A model generated the notes under the pieces. The model saw only the letters and a program-made list of their open reading frames with translations. It was not told the origin of the DNA and searched no databases. A stretch of 64,000 nucleotides of DNA from Pseudomonas sp. B21-056 (lineage in GTDB: Bacteria > Pseudomonadota > Gammaproteobacteria > Pseudomonadales > Pseudomonadaceae), in the NCBI RefSeq assembly GCF_026016325.1, contig NZ_CP087203.1:3596001-3660000 (forward strand), read 5' to 3'. The number at the start of each line of letters is the position of its first letter. The stretch's first letter is position 1. Positions 36,651 to 45,369 of this stretch are shown piece by piece. Both the position numbers and the translations under genes were made by a program.

Positions 36651-37753
36651 GGCTGGGCGACCTGGGACTGCACGAGGGTCACGCTCGCGCCGTCATTGAG
36701 GAAGGCGCCGCCGGCACGCACGATACGGGCCGCCTGATCATCCAGGCCGCTCAGGATCTCTACCGCCTGATGCAGGCGCCTGCCCACCACCACTGGTCGC
36801 TGGACCACATGCAGGTCGTCGTTGAGGGTGAACACATAGGAGCGCCCGTCACGCAGGATCACCGCCGTGTCCGGTACCGTAAGCGCTTCGCGGGGGGCCA
36901 GTTCGATCTGGCCGCTGGCATACATGCCGGCCTGGGCTGGGCTGTCGGTGGGCAGGGCGATGTACACCAGTGCCCGGCTGGTCTTGGTACTCAATGTGGG
37001 CGATACCAACCGTACCTGCCCTTCCAGGCTTTGGCCGCCAGGCAACGTCAATCGGGCAACCTGACCGGCCTGGACCTGGGCCAACTGGCGGGCGTCCAGT
37101 TCGGCCTGCCATTCGATGCGACCGTCGCGCACCAGGCGAAACAGCTCGTCGCCGGCGGACAGCACTTTGCCGAGCAGCGCCGTGCGCGCGGAGACGATGC
37201 CATCGTCCACCGCCACGATACGCGTCTGCCGCAACCTGATGCGGGTGCTTTGCAATTCCGCCCGAGCCCCGGCCAGGTCGGCCTCGGCCAGCGCCACCTT
37301 GATGCGATAGTCTTCGCGCTGCTGCTCCGACAAGGCACCGCCCTGGCCGACGACACGGGCACGGCGGTCGTTGGACCTGGCCTGTTCCAGGTTGGCCACC
37401 GCCTGGGCGACCAGCGCCTTCTGTTTGCTTTCCTCGGCGAGCACGGTGTCAGAGGCCAGCGTCGCCAGCAACTGCCCCTTCTTTACCCGACTGCCTACGT
37501 CGGCTTCGAGGCTGGCGATGCGCAGGCCACTGGTCTCGGCATTGATGACCGCTTCCTGCCAGGGTGCAAGTGCGCCGTTGGCGAACAGCAGTTGCGGCCA
37601 GAGCTGGAGCCGGGCCTGGACCACCTCCACGCTCAAGCTACTGACACTGGGCGCTGCCTCGACCGGCTCAGCGCCACGGCGCAGCGTCATCAGGATTGCC
37701 ACGACCCCGAGCACGGCGAATGCCAGCAGGATTTTACGCAACGTCGCTCTCAC
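36647..37753 (-). CDS. RND efflux periplasmic adaptor (membrane fusion protein)
   Basis: 368 residues. GTG 37753 is chosen because it overlaps the stop of the upstream gene (GTGA) and has GGAGAGGG just upstream; an ATG at 37807 would overlap by 58 bp. An N-terminal membrane anchor (ILLAFAVLGVVAILMTL) precedes a barrel-sandwich/lipoyl half-motif (ETSGLRIASLEADVGSRVKK), an alpha-helical hairpin rich in Ala/Glu/Arg, and the second lipoyl half (VDDGIVSARTALLGKVLSAG). It bridges the inner-membrane pump and the outer-membrane channel. All three operon genes overlap by 4 bp, which suggests equal translation. Confidence 0.9.
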   Translation of the reverse strand: MRATLRKILLAFAVLGVVAILMTLRRGAEPVEAAPSVSSLSVEVVQARLQLWPQLLFANGALAPWQEAVINAETSGLRIASLEADVGSRVKKGQLLATLASDTVLAEESKQKALVAQAVANLEQARSNDRRARVVGQGGALSEQQREDYRIKVALAEADLAGARAELQSTRIRLRQTRIVAVDDGIVSARTALLGKVLSAGDELFRLVRDGRIEWQAELDARQLAQVQAGQVARLTLPGGQSLEGQVRLVSPTLSTKTSRALVYIALPTDSPAQAGMYASGQIELAPREALTVPDTAVILRDGRSYVFTLNDDLHVVQRPVVVGRRLHQAVEILSGLDDQAARIVRAGGAFLNDGASVTLVQSQVAQP

Positions 37754-39180
37754 ACGCCCTCTCCGTTCGATGCCGGGTGCCGAGCCAGCGGTTGACTGGC
37801 TTGCCATCCGCCGCCCAATGCCTTGTACAGGGCGATCCAGTAGCGAACCTGATCCTGTTGCAAGGTGATCAATTCGATTTCAGCCGTCAGCGCCTGACGG
37901 CGGGCGGTTTCGCGATCCAGCAGACTGACGCTGCCAGCCTGCCAATTGCGGTCGATGGCCTCGAACGACTCGCGAAAGCCGGCGGTGGAACGCTCGACAT
38001 CGGACTCCCGTCGCCGCGCCGCATCGAGGCGCACCAGCGCCTGTTCGACTTCCATGACACTGGTGCGCAGCGTCTGGCGATAAACCGCGAGGGCGGCGTC
38101 GTAAGAGGCCCTGGCACCGTCCACCGCCGCGCGCCGTTTGCCGCCGTCAAGCAGTGGCACCGTCAACACCGGGCCCAGCGACCAGGAGCGGTTGCGCTGC
38201 CCCACCGTGTTGCCTACCGAAAAGGTGCCGGACAGGCTCAGGCTCGGCAGCCGGTCCGCCTGGGCTACGCCGATCTCGGCATTCGCCGCCGCCAGTTCCC
38301 GTTCGCGGGAGGCGACATCCGGGCGCTGGCGCAGCATGTCGGCGGGGATCTGCTGCACGTTGAGCCCGGCAGGTTCGGGCAATTGCGCCGGGGTCTTGCC
38401 GAGCACGCCGATCACTCGCTCTTCATCGCCGCCGGTCAGCGCCACCAGACTCTTGAGCAGCACCGCGCATTCACTCTGCTGCTGGACCAGGGCTGCCGCG
38501 CTGCTGGCGGCACTGGCATCGGCCAGGGCGGCGTCGGCGGACGAGGTGAAGCCGGCACCGAACGACTGCCGCGTGATGCGCGCCGTGTCCTGTTGCGACT
38601 GGGCCTGGTCCTTGTAGGCCAGCACCAGTTTCTGGCAACCGCGGTATTGCACGTAGTAGTCGCCCACCTGTGCCGCCAGGGAAACCCGTGCGTCATGCCA
38701 GTCATCCACCCGCGCCTCGACACGTGAACTGACCGCTTCGTTATTGCGCCGCAGCTTGCCGAACAGGTCGATCTCCCACGCCGCGTCCAGCGCGGCGGAA
38801 GAACCCGAGCCACCCAAGCGCTGGGGTCCCGTCTGTTGGCCGCCACGACCTTTGGATAACCGGCCATCGACCCTGGGCATGGCATCGGCTGCATCGCTGT
38901 CTGCGGTCGCCCGTGCCAGCGCGATATTGGCCCACGCCTGGTCCATCGACGGGCTGTCGGCTTCGGCCAGGCGCAGCAGCTCGGCCAACGCCGGGTCATC
39001 GAACTGCTGCCACCAGTCAGCCAGGGCGGCCACGGACGCTCCATGGGGCAAGGGGGCTTGCCACCGGGTCGCGACCGGGACGACCGGCGTCCGATAATCC
39101 GGCCCTAATACGCAGCCGTTCAGGACCACCGCACACAGTGTCGCCAGCAGTAGGTTTTCCCGGGGCTTGAAGACATGCAT
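37750..39180 (-). CDS. OprM/NodT-family outer-membrane efflux lipoprotein
   Basis: 476 residues from ATG 39180. A lipoprotein signal with lipobox LNGC (near residue 22, then VLGPDYRTPVVPV) predicts lipid anchoring in the outer membrane. Two repeated OEP domains contain coiled-coil stretches such as AASSAAALVQQQSECAVL and REREL followed by AAANAEIGVAQADRLPSL, the latter typical of NodT/OprM proteins. The longer frame upstream is only REP DNA translated. It is the first gene of the RND operon; promoter and REP sequences lie in 39181-39496. Confidence 0.9.
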   Translation of the reverse strand: MHVFKPRENLLLATLCAVVLNGCVLGPDYRTPVVPVATRWQAPLPHGASVAALADWWQQFDDPALAELLRLAEADSPSMDQAWANIALARATADSDAADAMPRVDGRLSKGRGGQQTGPQRLGGSGSSAALDAAWEIDLFGKLRRNNEAVSSRVEARVDDWHDARVSLAAQVGDYYVQYRGCQKLVLAYKDQAQSQQDTARITRQSFGAGFTSSADAALADASAASSAAALVQQQSECAVLLKSLVALTGGDEERVIGVLGKTPAQLPEPAGLNVQQIPADMLRQRPDVASRERELAAANAEIGVAQADRLPSLSLSGTFSVGNTVGQRNRSWSLGPVLTVPLLDGGKRRAAVDGARASYDAALAVYRQTLRTSVMEVEQALVRLDAARRRESDVERSTAGFRESFEAIDRNWQAGSVSLLDRETARRQALTAEIELITLQQDQVRYWIALYKALGGGWQASQPLARHPASNGEGV

Positions 39181-39364
39181 AGGTTTTTTTGGAGGCCTGG
39201 CAAAAGTGAACGAACCGTTCAGGGACGCGGCAGATTTGATTCGGTTATTTAACCCTGGGGGCGGTTTTGTGTCTGGCGTGGGAAACGGGGACAGGTGCCG
39301 GCAAGAAAGTTCGCGAGAAGTGCGCAGGCCTGCTGAAATGCCCCGGACCCGCGAATATCTCCCC

Positions 39365-39455
39365 CTGTGGGAGCGAGCCTGCTCGCGATAGCGGCGGTAC
39401 ATGCACCATCGATGCGGCTGCCCTACCGCAATCGCGAGCAAGCTCGCTCCCACAG
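39365..39455. repeat. REP inverted pair (GGGAGCGAGC type)
   Basis: CTGTGGGAGCGAGCCTGCTC and, 40 bp on, its inverse with one change (GAGCAAGCTCGCTCCCACAG). It fills much of the gap between the RND operon and the aminotransferase gene. Confidence 0.88.
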
Positions 39456-39496
39456 GGTCCTGCGCCTCCCTTTCCATAGCCAACGGATGATCGAAC

Positions 39497-40837
39497 ATGG
39501 AAGCACTCAGTTACCTCGAAAATGTCGAGTCGAATGCGCGAACCTATGCGCAGGCTTTCCAGCGGCTATTTGTCAGCGGCAAGGGGATGCGGATCAAGGA
39601 CGCCAGCGGCCAGGAATTTCTCGATTGCCTGTCGAATGCCGGCACCCTGGCCTTGGGGCACAACCCGCCGCAAGTCCGGGACGCCGTGATGGATTTTCTT
39701 GCCGGCGATCATCTGCAGCAGGCGCTCGACCTGGCGACACCGGCCAAGCATGCCTTCGTGCAGGAGCTGTTCTCGATGCTGCCGGCAGGCATGCGCGAGA
39801 CCAGCAAGATTCTGTTCTGCGGGCCCAGCGGTTCGGATGCGGTCGAAGCAGCCATCAAGCTGGCACGCCACTACACCCGGCGCTCGCCCCTGATGGCGTT
39901 TCATGGCGGCTATCACGGGATGACTGCCGGGGCCTTGTCCGCCATGGGCAACCTGTCGCCCAAGAGCGCCGAAGGTCTCATTGCCCAGGGCACACACTTC
40001 TTGCCGTTCCCCTATCGCTTCCGCTGCCCGTTCGGCACCGATGGCGAACATACCGATCAGTTGTCCATCGACTACATCCGCACCGTACTGTCGGACCCCG
40101 AAGGCGGCGTAGCCAAACCGGCGGCGGTGATCGTTGAGGTCGTGCAGGGTGAAGGCGGCTGCATCCCGGCCTCGGCCAACTGGCTGCGGGCTCTGCGGGA
40201 AATCACCCTGGAGCAGGACATCCTGCTGATCGTCGACGAAGTCCAGACCGGCCTGGGTCGTACCGGCAACACCTTCGCCATTGAGCACGCGGGTATCGTG
40301 CCCGACATCCTGGTGCTGTCAAAAGCCATCGGCGGCGGCTACCCCCTGTCGGTCATCGTGTATGCCAGGCATCTGGATACCTGGGGCCGCGGCATGCACG
40401 CGGGCACGTTCCGCGGCAATCAGATAGCGATGGTGGCGGGTGCTGCAACCATGCGGCAGATCAGGAAAGACAACCTGGTTGCCAATGCCGCGCGGATGGG
40501 CGAGCGGCTGAAGAACGGCCTCCAGGACATCGCGCAACGGTTTTCCTGCATCGGCGACATCCGTGGTCGCGGCTTGATGATCGGCGTGGAAATCACCCAA
40601 CCGACCGCCACCCAACGCGCCGGCCAGGCCGACGGAGCCCTGGCACACGCCATCAAGCTCAACTGCTTCGACAATGGCCTGATGATGGAAACCGGAGGGC
40701 GCCACGGCGCGGTACTCAGGTTCCTGCCGCCCCTGACCATCACCGAGAGCGAAGTCGACATGGTCCTCGACCGGTTTGAACAGTCCCTTGGAAAAATCGC
40801 CGAAACCCGCCCGCGTGTGGCACGCGAAACGGCCTGA
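39497..40837 (+). CDS. Class III aminotransferase, diaminobutyrate-2-oxoglutarate transaminase-like
   Basis: 446 residues. The N-terminal pattern SYLENVESNARTYAQAF followed by FLDCLSNAGTLALGHN is typical of 2,4-diaminobutyrate aminotransferases (Dat/PvdH type). The PLP lysine is K276 in LVLSKAIGGGYP, and LIVDEVQTGLGRTG holds the PLP-ring Asp. It would form L-2,4-diaminobutyrate from aspartate semialdehyde and glutamate. Diaminobutyrate is a building block of pyoverdines and of cyclic lipopeptides such as those of P. corrugata, so its place beside the quorum-sensing locus may reflect monomer supply. It is transcribed alone, and other omega-transaminase activities remain possible. Confidence 0.85.
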   Translation: MEALSYLENVESNARTYAQAFQRLFVSGKGMRIKDASGQEFLDCLSNAGTLALGHNPPQVRDAVMDFLAGDHLQQALDLATPAKHAFVQELFSMLPAGMRETSKILFCGPSGSDAVEAAIKLARHYTRRSPLMAFHGGYHGMTAGALSAMGNLSPKSAEGLIAQGTHFLPFPYRFRCPFGTDGEHTDQLSIDYIRTVLSDPEGGVAKPAAVIVEVVQGEGGCIPASANWLRALREITLEQDILLIVDEVQTGLGRTGNTFAIEHAGIVPDILVLSKAIGGGYPLSVIVYARHLDTWGRGMHAGTFRGNQIAMVAGAATMRQIRKDNLVANAARMGERLKNGLQDIAQRFSCIGDIRGRGLMIGVEITQPTATQRAGQADGALAHAIKLNCFDNGLMMETGGRHGAVLRFLPPLTITESEVDMVLDRFEQSLGKIAETRPRVARETA

Positions 40838-40848
40838 GGAGCAACACC

Positions 40849-40948
40849 TTGTGGGAGCGAGCAAGCTCACTCCCACAAGGGATTCGGGGGGACGCCGGGT
40901 TTGTGCCCGACACCAGTCCCATTGTGGGAGCGAGCCTGCTCGCGATGA
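40849..40948. repeat. Two REP elements
   Basis: TTGTGGGAGCGAGCAAGCTC at 40849 continues into an inverted ACTCCCACAA, forming a short complete hairpin. A single half-copy ATTGTGGGAGCGAGCCTGCT starts at 40921. They lie in the gap between convergent genes and could act as transcription barriers. Confidence 0.8.
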
Positions 40949-40974
40949 GGCCTTCAGCTTCAGCGATTTCTCGC

Positions 40975-41772
40975 CTATTGGTGCTGCACCTGCACCATCG
41001 AGTTCACCTGCACCCGCGCCTGCATCTGCTCTGCCCCACCACCCCGGCGCATGCCACGTACCGGGCAGGCGTCGAGGTAGTCCAGGCCGACCGCCAGCTT
41101 CAGATGCCGGTCGGGGCGGATCAGGCGGTTGGTCACGTCGAAGCTGTACCAGCCATTGTCCAGCCAGGCTTCGGCCCAGGCATGGCTCGCCAGATGCGTT
41201 TCATCTTCGGTGTACAAATAGCCGGAGACATAGCGCGCTGGAATGCCCAGGCTGCGCGCGCAGGCCAGGAACGCGTGGGTATGGTCCTGGCAGACGCCCG
41301 TACCGCCGGCAAACGCCTCGGCGGCCGTGCTGCTGACAGCGGTCGTGCCAGGGCTATAAGGCATGCGCGTCGCGAGTCCCTCCATCAGATCGCTCAGCGC
41401 TGCACGATCGCGTCGCCCCGCACATTGCTCCACGGCAAATGCGCTCAGCGCATCATCCGCCTGGGTCAGGCGGCTGCTGCGCAGGAACGGCAGCGGCGAC
41501 TGCGAGTCCGGTTCCATCTCCACCGCCTGATGGATCTGCACCTCGCCATAAGCGGTCAGCACCAAGGCGCCGTGGGGCTCGTCCATGGTCATCACATGCA
41601 GGATGTTGCCATAGGGGTCGAGCTGGCTGCGCACCAGACGGGGTAATTCCAGATGCCATTGCAGGACGCGCTGGCGCTGGCTGTCCCTCGGGGTCAGGCG
41701 CAGGAACTGGATGCTGGTGCAGACATCGTCGGTGTAACGGTAGGTGGTGTCGTGGCGTATGGACAGTTTCAT
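40975..41772 (-). CDS. Transglutaminase-like cysteine protease-fold protein
   Basis: 265 residues from ATG 41772, which overlaps the alpha-E gene stop (ATGA). An N-terminal beta domain (MKLSIRHDTTYRYTDDVCTS) precedes the transglutaminase core with catalytic Cys in GTGVCQDHTHAFLACARSLG, His in HASHAWAEAW-type context (ASHAWAEAWL) and Asp in WYSFDVTNR. It is the last gene of the conserved ATP-grasp / alpha-E / transglutaminase operon. The trio is widespread in proteobacteria, and its product (probably a peptide or amide modification) is not well defined. Confidence 0.92.
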   Translation of the reverse strand: MKLSIRHDTTYRYTDDVCTSIQFLRLTPRDSQRQRVLQWHLELPRLVRSQLDPYGNILHVMTMDEPHGALVLTAYGEVQIHQAVEMEPDSQSPLPFLRSSRLTQADDALSAFAVEQCAGRRDRAALSDLMEGLATRMPYSPGTTAVSSTAAEAFAGGTGVCQDHTHAFLACARSLGIPARYVSGYLYTEDETHLASHAWAEAWLDNGWYSFDVTNRLIRPDRHLKLAVGLDYLDACPVRGMRRGGGAEQMQARVQVNSMVQVQHQ

Positions 41773-42719
41773 ACGACCTCCAGATAGGACTCGTGAACGG
41801 TCTGGCCCAAGTGACGGATCTGGTCGATGAGATCGGTCAGCCAAAGGTGCAGGCCCGACGCCAGGATCTCGTCGATCCCGGAATAACGCAGGCGCGCATT
41901 CAACTCCGCAGCCAGGCGCTGGGCCGGGCGGCCGTTGTGACCTGGCAGGCCGGCGAGAATCTGGTCCAGCTCCTCGATGCAGGCATGCAACGAACGCGGG
42001 ACATCGGCGCGCAGCAGCAACATTTCCGAGACTTGCTCGGCATTCGGCGCGTTGCGGTAGATCTCGTTGAAGGCCTCGAACGACGACAGTGCCCGCAGCA
42101 AAGCGCTCCACTGGTAATAGCCGCGGGCCGAATTGTCGCTGACCTCTTCCGATTCCTCGCCGAACATTTCGTAGCGCGCATCCAGCAGACGCAGGGTGTT
42201 GTCCGCCCGCTCGATGAAGGTTCCCAGGCGAATGAAACTGTAGGCATCGTTGCGCATGATGGTGCCCGACGTCGCGCCGCGGAACAGGTGCGAGCGCTCC
42301 TTGACCCATTCGCAGAAATGGCTGATGCCGTAGCGACCCAGGCCATTGCTGGCGATGTTGCGCATTTCCAGCCAAGTGGCGTTGATGTTTTCCCACATGT
42401 CGGCGGTGATCCGCCCGCGCACCGCATGGGCATTGGTCCGCGCTGCTCGCAGGCAGCTATAGATGCTGCCAGGGTTGGTTTCATCGAGTGCGAAGAAATG
42501 CAGCATGTGTTCGCTGTTCAGCTCGCCATAACGTGCGTTGTAGTCGTCCAGCGTGCCGGCCGCCAGCAGCGACATCGCCAGCTCGGCATGACCGTCGCTG
42601 CGCCCGGCCTGGGGCATCAGCGACAGCGAGTAACTGACTTCGAGCATGCGCGCCAGGTTCTCGGCGCGCTCCAGGTAGCGGGACATCCAGTAGAGGTCCG
42701 AAGCGGTTCTTGAAAGCAT
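41769..42719 (-). CDS. Alpha-E domain-containing protein
   Basis: 316 residues, mostly helical, starting MLSRTASDLYWMSRYLERAE, the family signature. It then has NLARMLEVSYSLSLMPQ. Alpha-E proteins occur almost only beside circularly permuted ATP-grasp and transglutaminase genes, and may act as a partner or scaffold for peptide ligation. The gene starts 3 bp after the ATP-grasp stop and overlaps the next gene by 4 bp, so the three are one operon. Confidence 0.93.
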   Translation of the reverse strand: MLSRTASDLYWMSRYLERAENLARMLEVSYSLSLMPQAGRSDGHAELAMSLLAAGTLDDYNARYGELNSEHMLHFFALDETNPGSIYSCLRAARTNAHAVRGRITADMWENINATWLEMRNIASNGLGRYGISHFCEWVKERSHLFRGATSGTIMRNDAYSFIRLGTFIERADNTLRLLDARYEMFGEESEEVSDNSARGYYQWSALLRALSSFEAFNEIYRNAPNAEQVSEMLLLRADVPRSLHACIEELDQILAGLPGHNGRPAQRLAAELNARLRYSGIDEILASGLHLWLTDLIDQIRHLGQTVHESYLEVV

Positions 42720-42722
42720 GTC

Positions 42723-44132
42723 TTAATCCTCCACTACCCAAGTGTCCTTGGTGCCGCCGCCCTGGGACGAGTTCACCACCAGCGAGCCTTCACGAAGCGC
42801 CACGCGGGTCAGGCCACCTGGCACCAGGCGGGTTTCCTTGCCCGACAGCACGAACGGCCGCAGGTCGATATGGCGCGGCGCGATGCCACTTTCGACAAAA
42901 GTCGGGCAAGTGGACAGGCTCAGGGTCGGTTGGGCGATGTAGGCTTCGGGACGGGCCTTGAGTCGTGCACGGAAGTCTTCGATTTCCGCTGCGGTGGCCG
43001 CCGGCCCCACCAGCATGCCGTAGCCGCCGGAGCCCTGGGTTTCCTTGACCACCAGATCGGGCAGGTTCGCCAGCACATGGGACAGTTCCTCGGGCTTGCG
43101 GCACTGCCAGGTGGGCACGTTCTTCAGGATCGGTTCTTCAGTGAGGTAGAAGCGGATCATCTCGTCGACATAAGGGTAGATCGACTTGTCATCGGCGACG
43201 CCGGTGCCGACCGCGTTCGCCAGCACCACGTTACCGGCACGGTAGACGGCGATCAGGCCCGGCACGCCCAGCATCGAATCGGGGTTGAACGACAATGGGT
43301 CGAGGTAGGCATCGTCGAGACGCCGGTAGATCACATCCACCTGCTTGGGACCGGCGGTCGTGCGCATGTAGACATGGTCGTCGCGCACGAACAGGTCGGC
43401 ACCCTCCACCAGTTCCACGCCCATTTCCCGAGCCAGGAACGCATGCTCGAAATAGGCACTGTTGAAGCGACCCGGGGTCAGCACCACGGCGGTGGGATTG
43501 TCCAGCGGGCTCGAACTCTTGAGGGTGTCGATCAGCAGGTTCGGGTAATGATCGATGGGGGCCACGCGCTGGGCGGCGAAAAGCTCGGGGAACAGGCGCA
43601 TCATCATCTTGCGGTCTTCGAGCATGTAGCTCACGCCGCTGGGCGTACGCAGGTTGTCTTCCAGCACGTAGTAACTGCCGTCACCGTCGCGAACCAGGTC
43701 GACGCCGGCAATGTGGGCGTAGATGCCCCGGTGCAGGTTCAGGCCCTGCATCGCAATCTGGTAACCCTCGTTGGCCAGCACCTGCTCGGCGGGAATGATG
43801 CCTTCCTTGAGGATGTGCTGGTCGTGATAGATGTCGGCCAGGAACATGTTCAGGGCCTGGACCCGCTGGATGCAGCCCTGCTCGACTTTCCGCCACTCAC
43901 TGGCCTTGATGCTGCGGGGAATGATGTCGAAGGGAATCAACCGCTCGGTGCCCTGCTCGTCTCCGTACAGGGTGAAGGTGATCCCGGCTCGATGGAACAG
44001 CAGGTCGGCTTCGCGTCGACGCTGATCGAGCAGTTCGACCGGCGTGTCCGCCAGCCAGCGTGCGAAGGCTTGGTAATGCGGGCGGCAGTCACCCTTGGCG
44101 TCGTACATTTCATCAAAAAAAGCTCGGGGCAT
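42723..44132 (-). CDS. Circularly permuted type 2 ATP-grasp protein
   Basis: 469 residues from ATG 44132 (MPRAFFDEMYDAKGDCRPHY). It carries motifs of the circularly permuted ATP-grasp family: YYVLEDNLRTPSGVSYMLED near the middle and VVKETQGSGGYGMLVGP further on. The C-terminus includes VVNSSQGGGTKDTWVVED. ATP-grasp enzymes ligate a carboxylate to an amine through an acyl phosphate; the substrates for this branch are unknown. It is the first gene of the three-gene operon. Confidence 0.93.
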   Translation of the reverse strand: MPRAFFDEMYDAKGDCRPHYQAFARWLADTPVELLDQRRREADLLFHRAGITFTLYGDEQGTERLIPFDIIPRSIKASEWRKVEQGCIQRVQALNMFLADIYHDQHILKEGIIPAEQVLANEGYQIAMQGLNLHRGIYAHIAGVDLVRDGDGSYYVLEDNLRTPSGVSYMLEDRKMMMRLFPELFAAQRVAPIDHYPNLLIDTLKSSSPLDNPTAVVLTPGRFNSAYFEHAFLAREMGVELVEGADLFVRDDHVYMRTTAGPKQVDVIYRRLDDAYLDPLSFNPDSMLGVPGLIAVYRAGNVVLANAVGTGVADDKSIYPYVDEMIRFYLTEEPILKNVPTWQCRKPEELSHVLANLPDLVVKETQGSGGYGMLVGPAATAAEIEDFRARLKARPEAYIAQPTLSLSTCPTFVESGIAPRHIDLRPFVLSGKETRLVPGGLTRVALREGSLVVNSSQGGGTKDTWVVED

Positions 44133-44676
44133 AGCCAACTCCCAGCCGCGTTCTACACGGCATTTCTTATTACTTCGTCATTCCAATGGTCCGGCCTTGC
44201 CTTGCGTTAATGAGCCCTGTTTTTTCTGAGCACCTCGATAGACATCCGTCTCTGGTGTGGCCTTTGCGTCTGGATGACGTGCGCCCCCGTTTATATCTGC
44301 GTAATGAATGTCTCCGCTTTATCGAAGCCATCGGTGCGATGACTTTGTCTCAGGAACCATAGCAAAGGCTGTGCCTAGCCACGGAATATGCGCACGCAAA
44401 CTGGAAAAAACGGCCTGAACGTACGCTAAAGCGAAATTTATTTTCATTCTGGCGACTGAAAGGCTGTTCAAAGGCTGAAACGATTAGTTCGGCGCGCTGT
44501 AGCGTGTAGCGGAACGAGTCGAATCGGTGCATCGAAACGGGTAACAGCCATTACCTGCCCTGAAATGGGGAAATTTATACTCACTGCCGTCATCCCGACG
44601 TCTTGCACGCCCCTTGGGAGCTGGCCTTCTGTCGCCTCCCCGCGAACAAACTCAACAGAGGGACTTGCGCTCACAG
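44133..44676. other. Intergenic region before the DUF1185 operon
   Basis: About 545 bp between divergent genes. It contains no open frame with recognisable homology, no REP and no clear terminator. It presumably holds the ATP-grasp operon promoter on the left and the -35/-10 region of the DUF1185 operon on the right. Confidence 0.5.
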
Positions 44677-44691
44677 TATTATGGTATACCA
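44677..44691 (+). promoter_or_regulatory. Regulon operator copy 1 (TATTATGGTATACCA)
   Basis: TATTATGGTATACCA, with a perfect core palindrome ATGGTATACCAT at 44681-44692. It lies 42 bp before the DUF1185 start. The core fits GntR-family half-sites (GGT...ACC). Five more copies occur at 52085, 53452 (inverted), 59751, 59924 and 60506. Confidence 0.75.
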
Positions 44692-44733
44692 TCATACGCA
44701 CAGACATCTTTCACCCCGTCTACGGAGCAGCTC

Positions 44734-45324
44734 ATGAGTTTCGAAATTCGCAAGATCGTCAGCTATGTCGAAGAAACCTTTATCGAAGGTGGCAAGGTCA
44801 CCGATAAGCCGGTAACCATGGTCGGGCTGGCGGTGGTCATGAAGAACCCTTGGCTGGGTCGTGGCTTCGTTGAAGACCTGAAGCCGGAAATCCGTGCCAA
44901 CTGCTCCGATCTCGGTGCATTGATGGTCGAGCGCCTGGTGGGCATCATCGGCGGCGCAGAAAAAATCGAAGCCTACGGCAAGGCCGCAGTCGTCGGCGCC
45001 GACGGCGAAATCGAGCACGCTTCCGCCGTGATCCATACCCTGCGCTTCGGTAACCACTACCGCGAAGCGGTCAAGGCCAAGAGCTACCTGAGCTTCACCA
45101 ACAAGCGCGGCGGCCCAGGCACCTCGATCCAGATCCCGATGATGCACAAGGACGACGAAGGCCTGCGTTCGCACTACATCACCCTGGAAATGCAGATCGA
45201 AGACGCACCGCGCGCCGACGAAATCGTCGTGGTGCTGGGTTGCGCCGATGGCGGTCGCCTGCATCCACGCATCGGCAACCGCTACATCGATCTGGAAGAA
45301 CTGGCCGCCGAGAAGGCGCAGTAA
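44734..45324 (+). CDS. DUF1185 (amino acid synthesis family) protein, second copy
   Basis: 196 residues from ATG 44734 (MSFEIRKIVSYVEETFIEGG). The conserved blocks AYGKAAVVGADGEIEHASAV and GCADGGRLHPRIGNRY match the copy at 9844-10425. Its function is unknown. It heads the operon of hydrolase, aldehyde dehydrogenase and flavin reductase genes, directly behind an operator copy. By context it may act on a ring-opened intermediate, for example as an isomerase or amidase helper, but no catalytic motif can be named. Confidence 0.88.
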   Translation: MSFEIRKIVSYVEETFIEGGKVTDKPVTMVGLAVVMKNPWLGRGFVEDLKPEIRANCSDLGALMVERLVGIIGGAEKIEAYGKAAVVGADGEIEHASAVIHTLRFGNHYREAVKAKSYLSFTNKRGGPGTSIQIPMMHKDDEGLRSHYITLEMQIEDAPRADEIVVVLGCADGGRLHPRIGNRYIDLEELAAEKAQ

Positions 45325-45369
45325 TCCAGCCCGGCCCCCACAACAAGAAAAGGCAAGCAGGAGCGCTCC

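Noticed and set aside
39181..39498. N-terminal extension of the outer-membrane efflux gene
   Set aside because: It translates REP DNA (GASLLAIA, YREQARSHRG). The lipoprotein signal starts at 39180.
41773..42396. Upstream part of a 473-codon frame before the transglutaminase
   Set aside because: It is antisense-shifted sequence over the alpha-E gene. ATG 41772 overlaps the alpha-E stop and begins the conserved domain.
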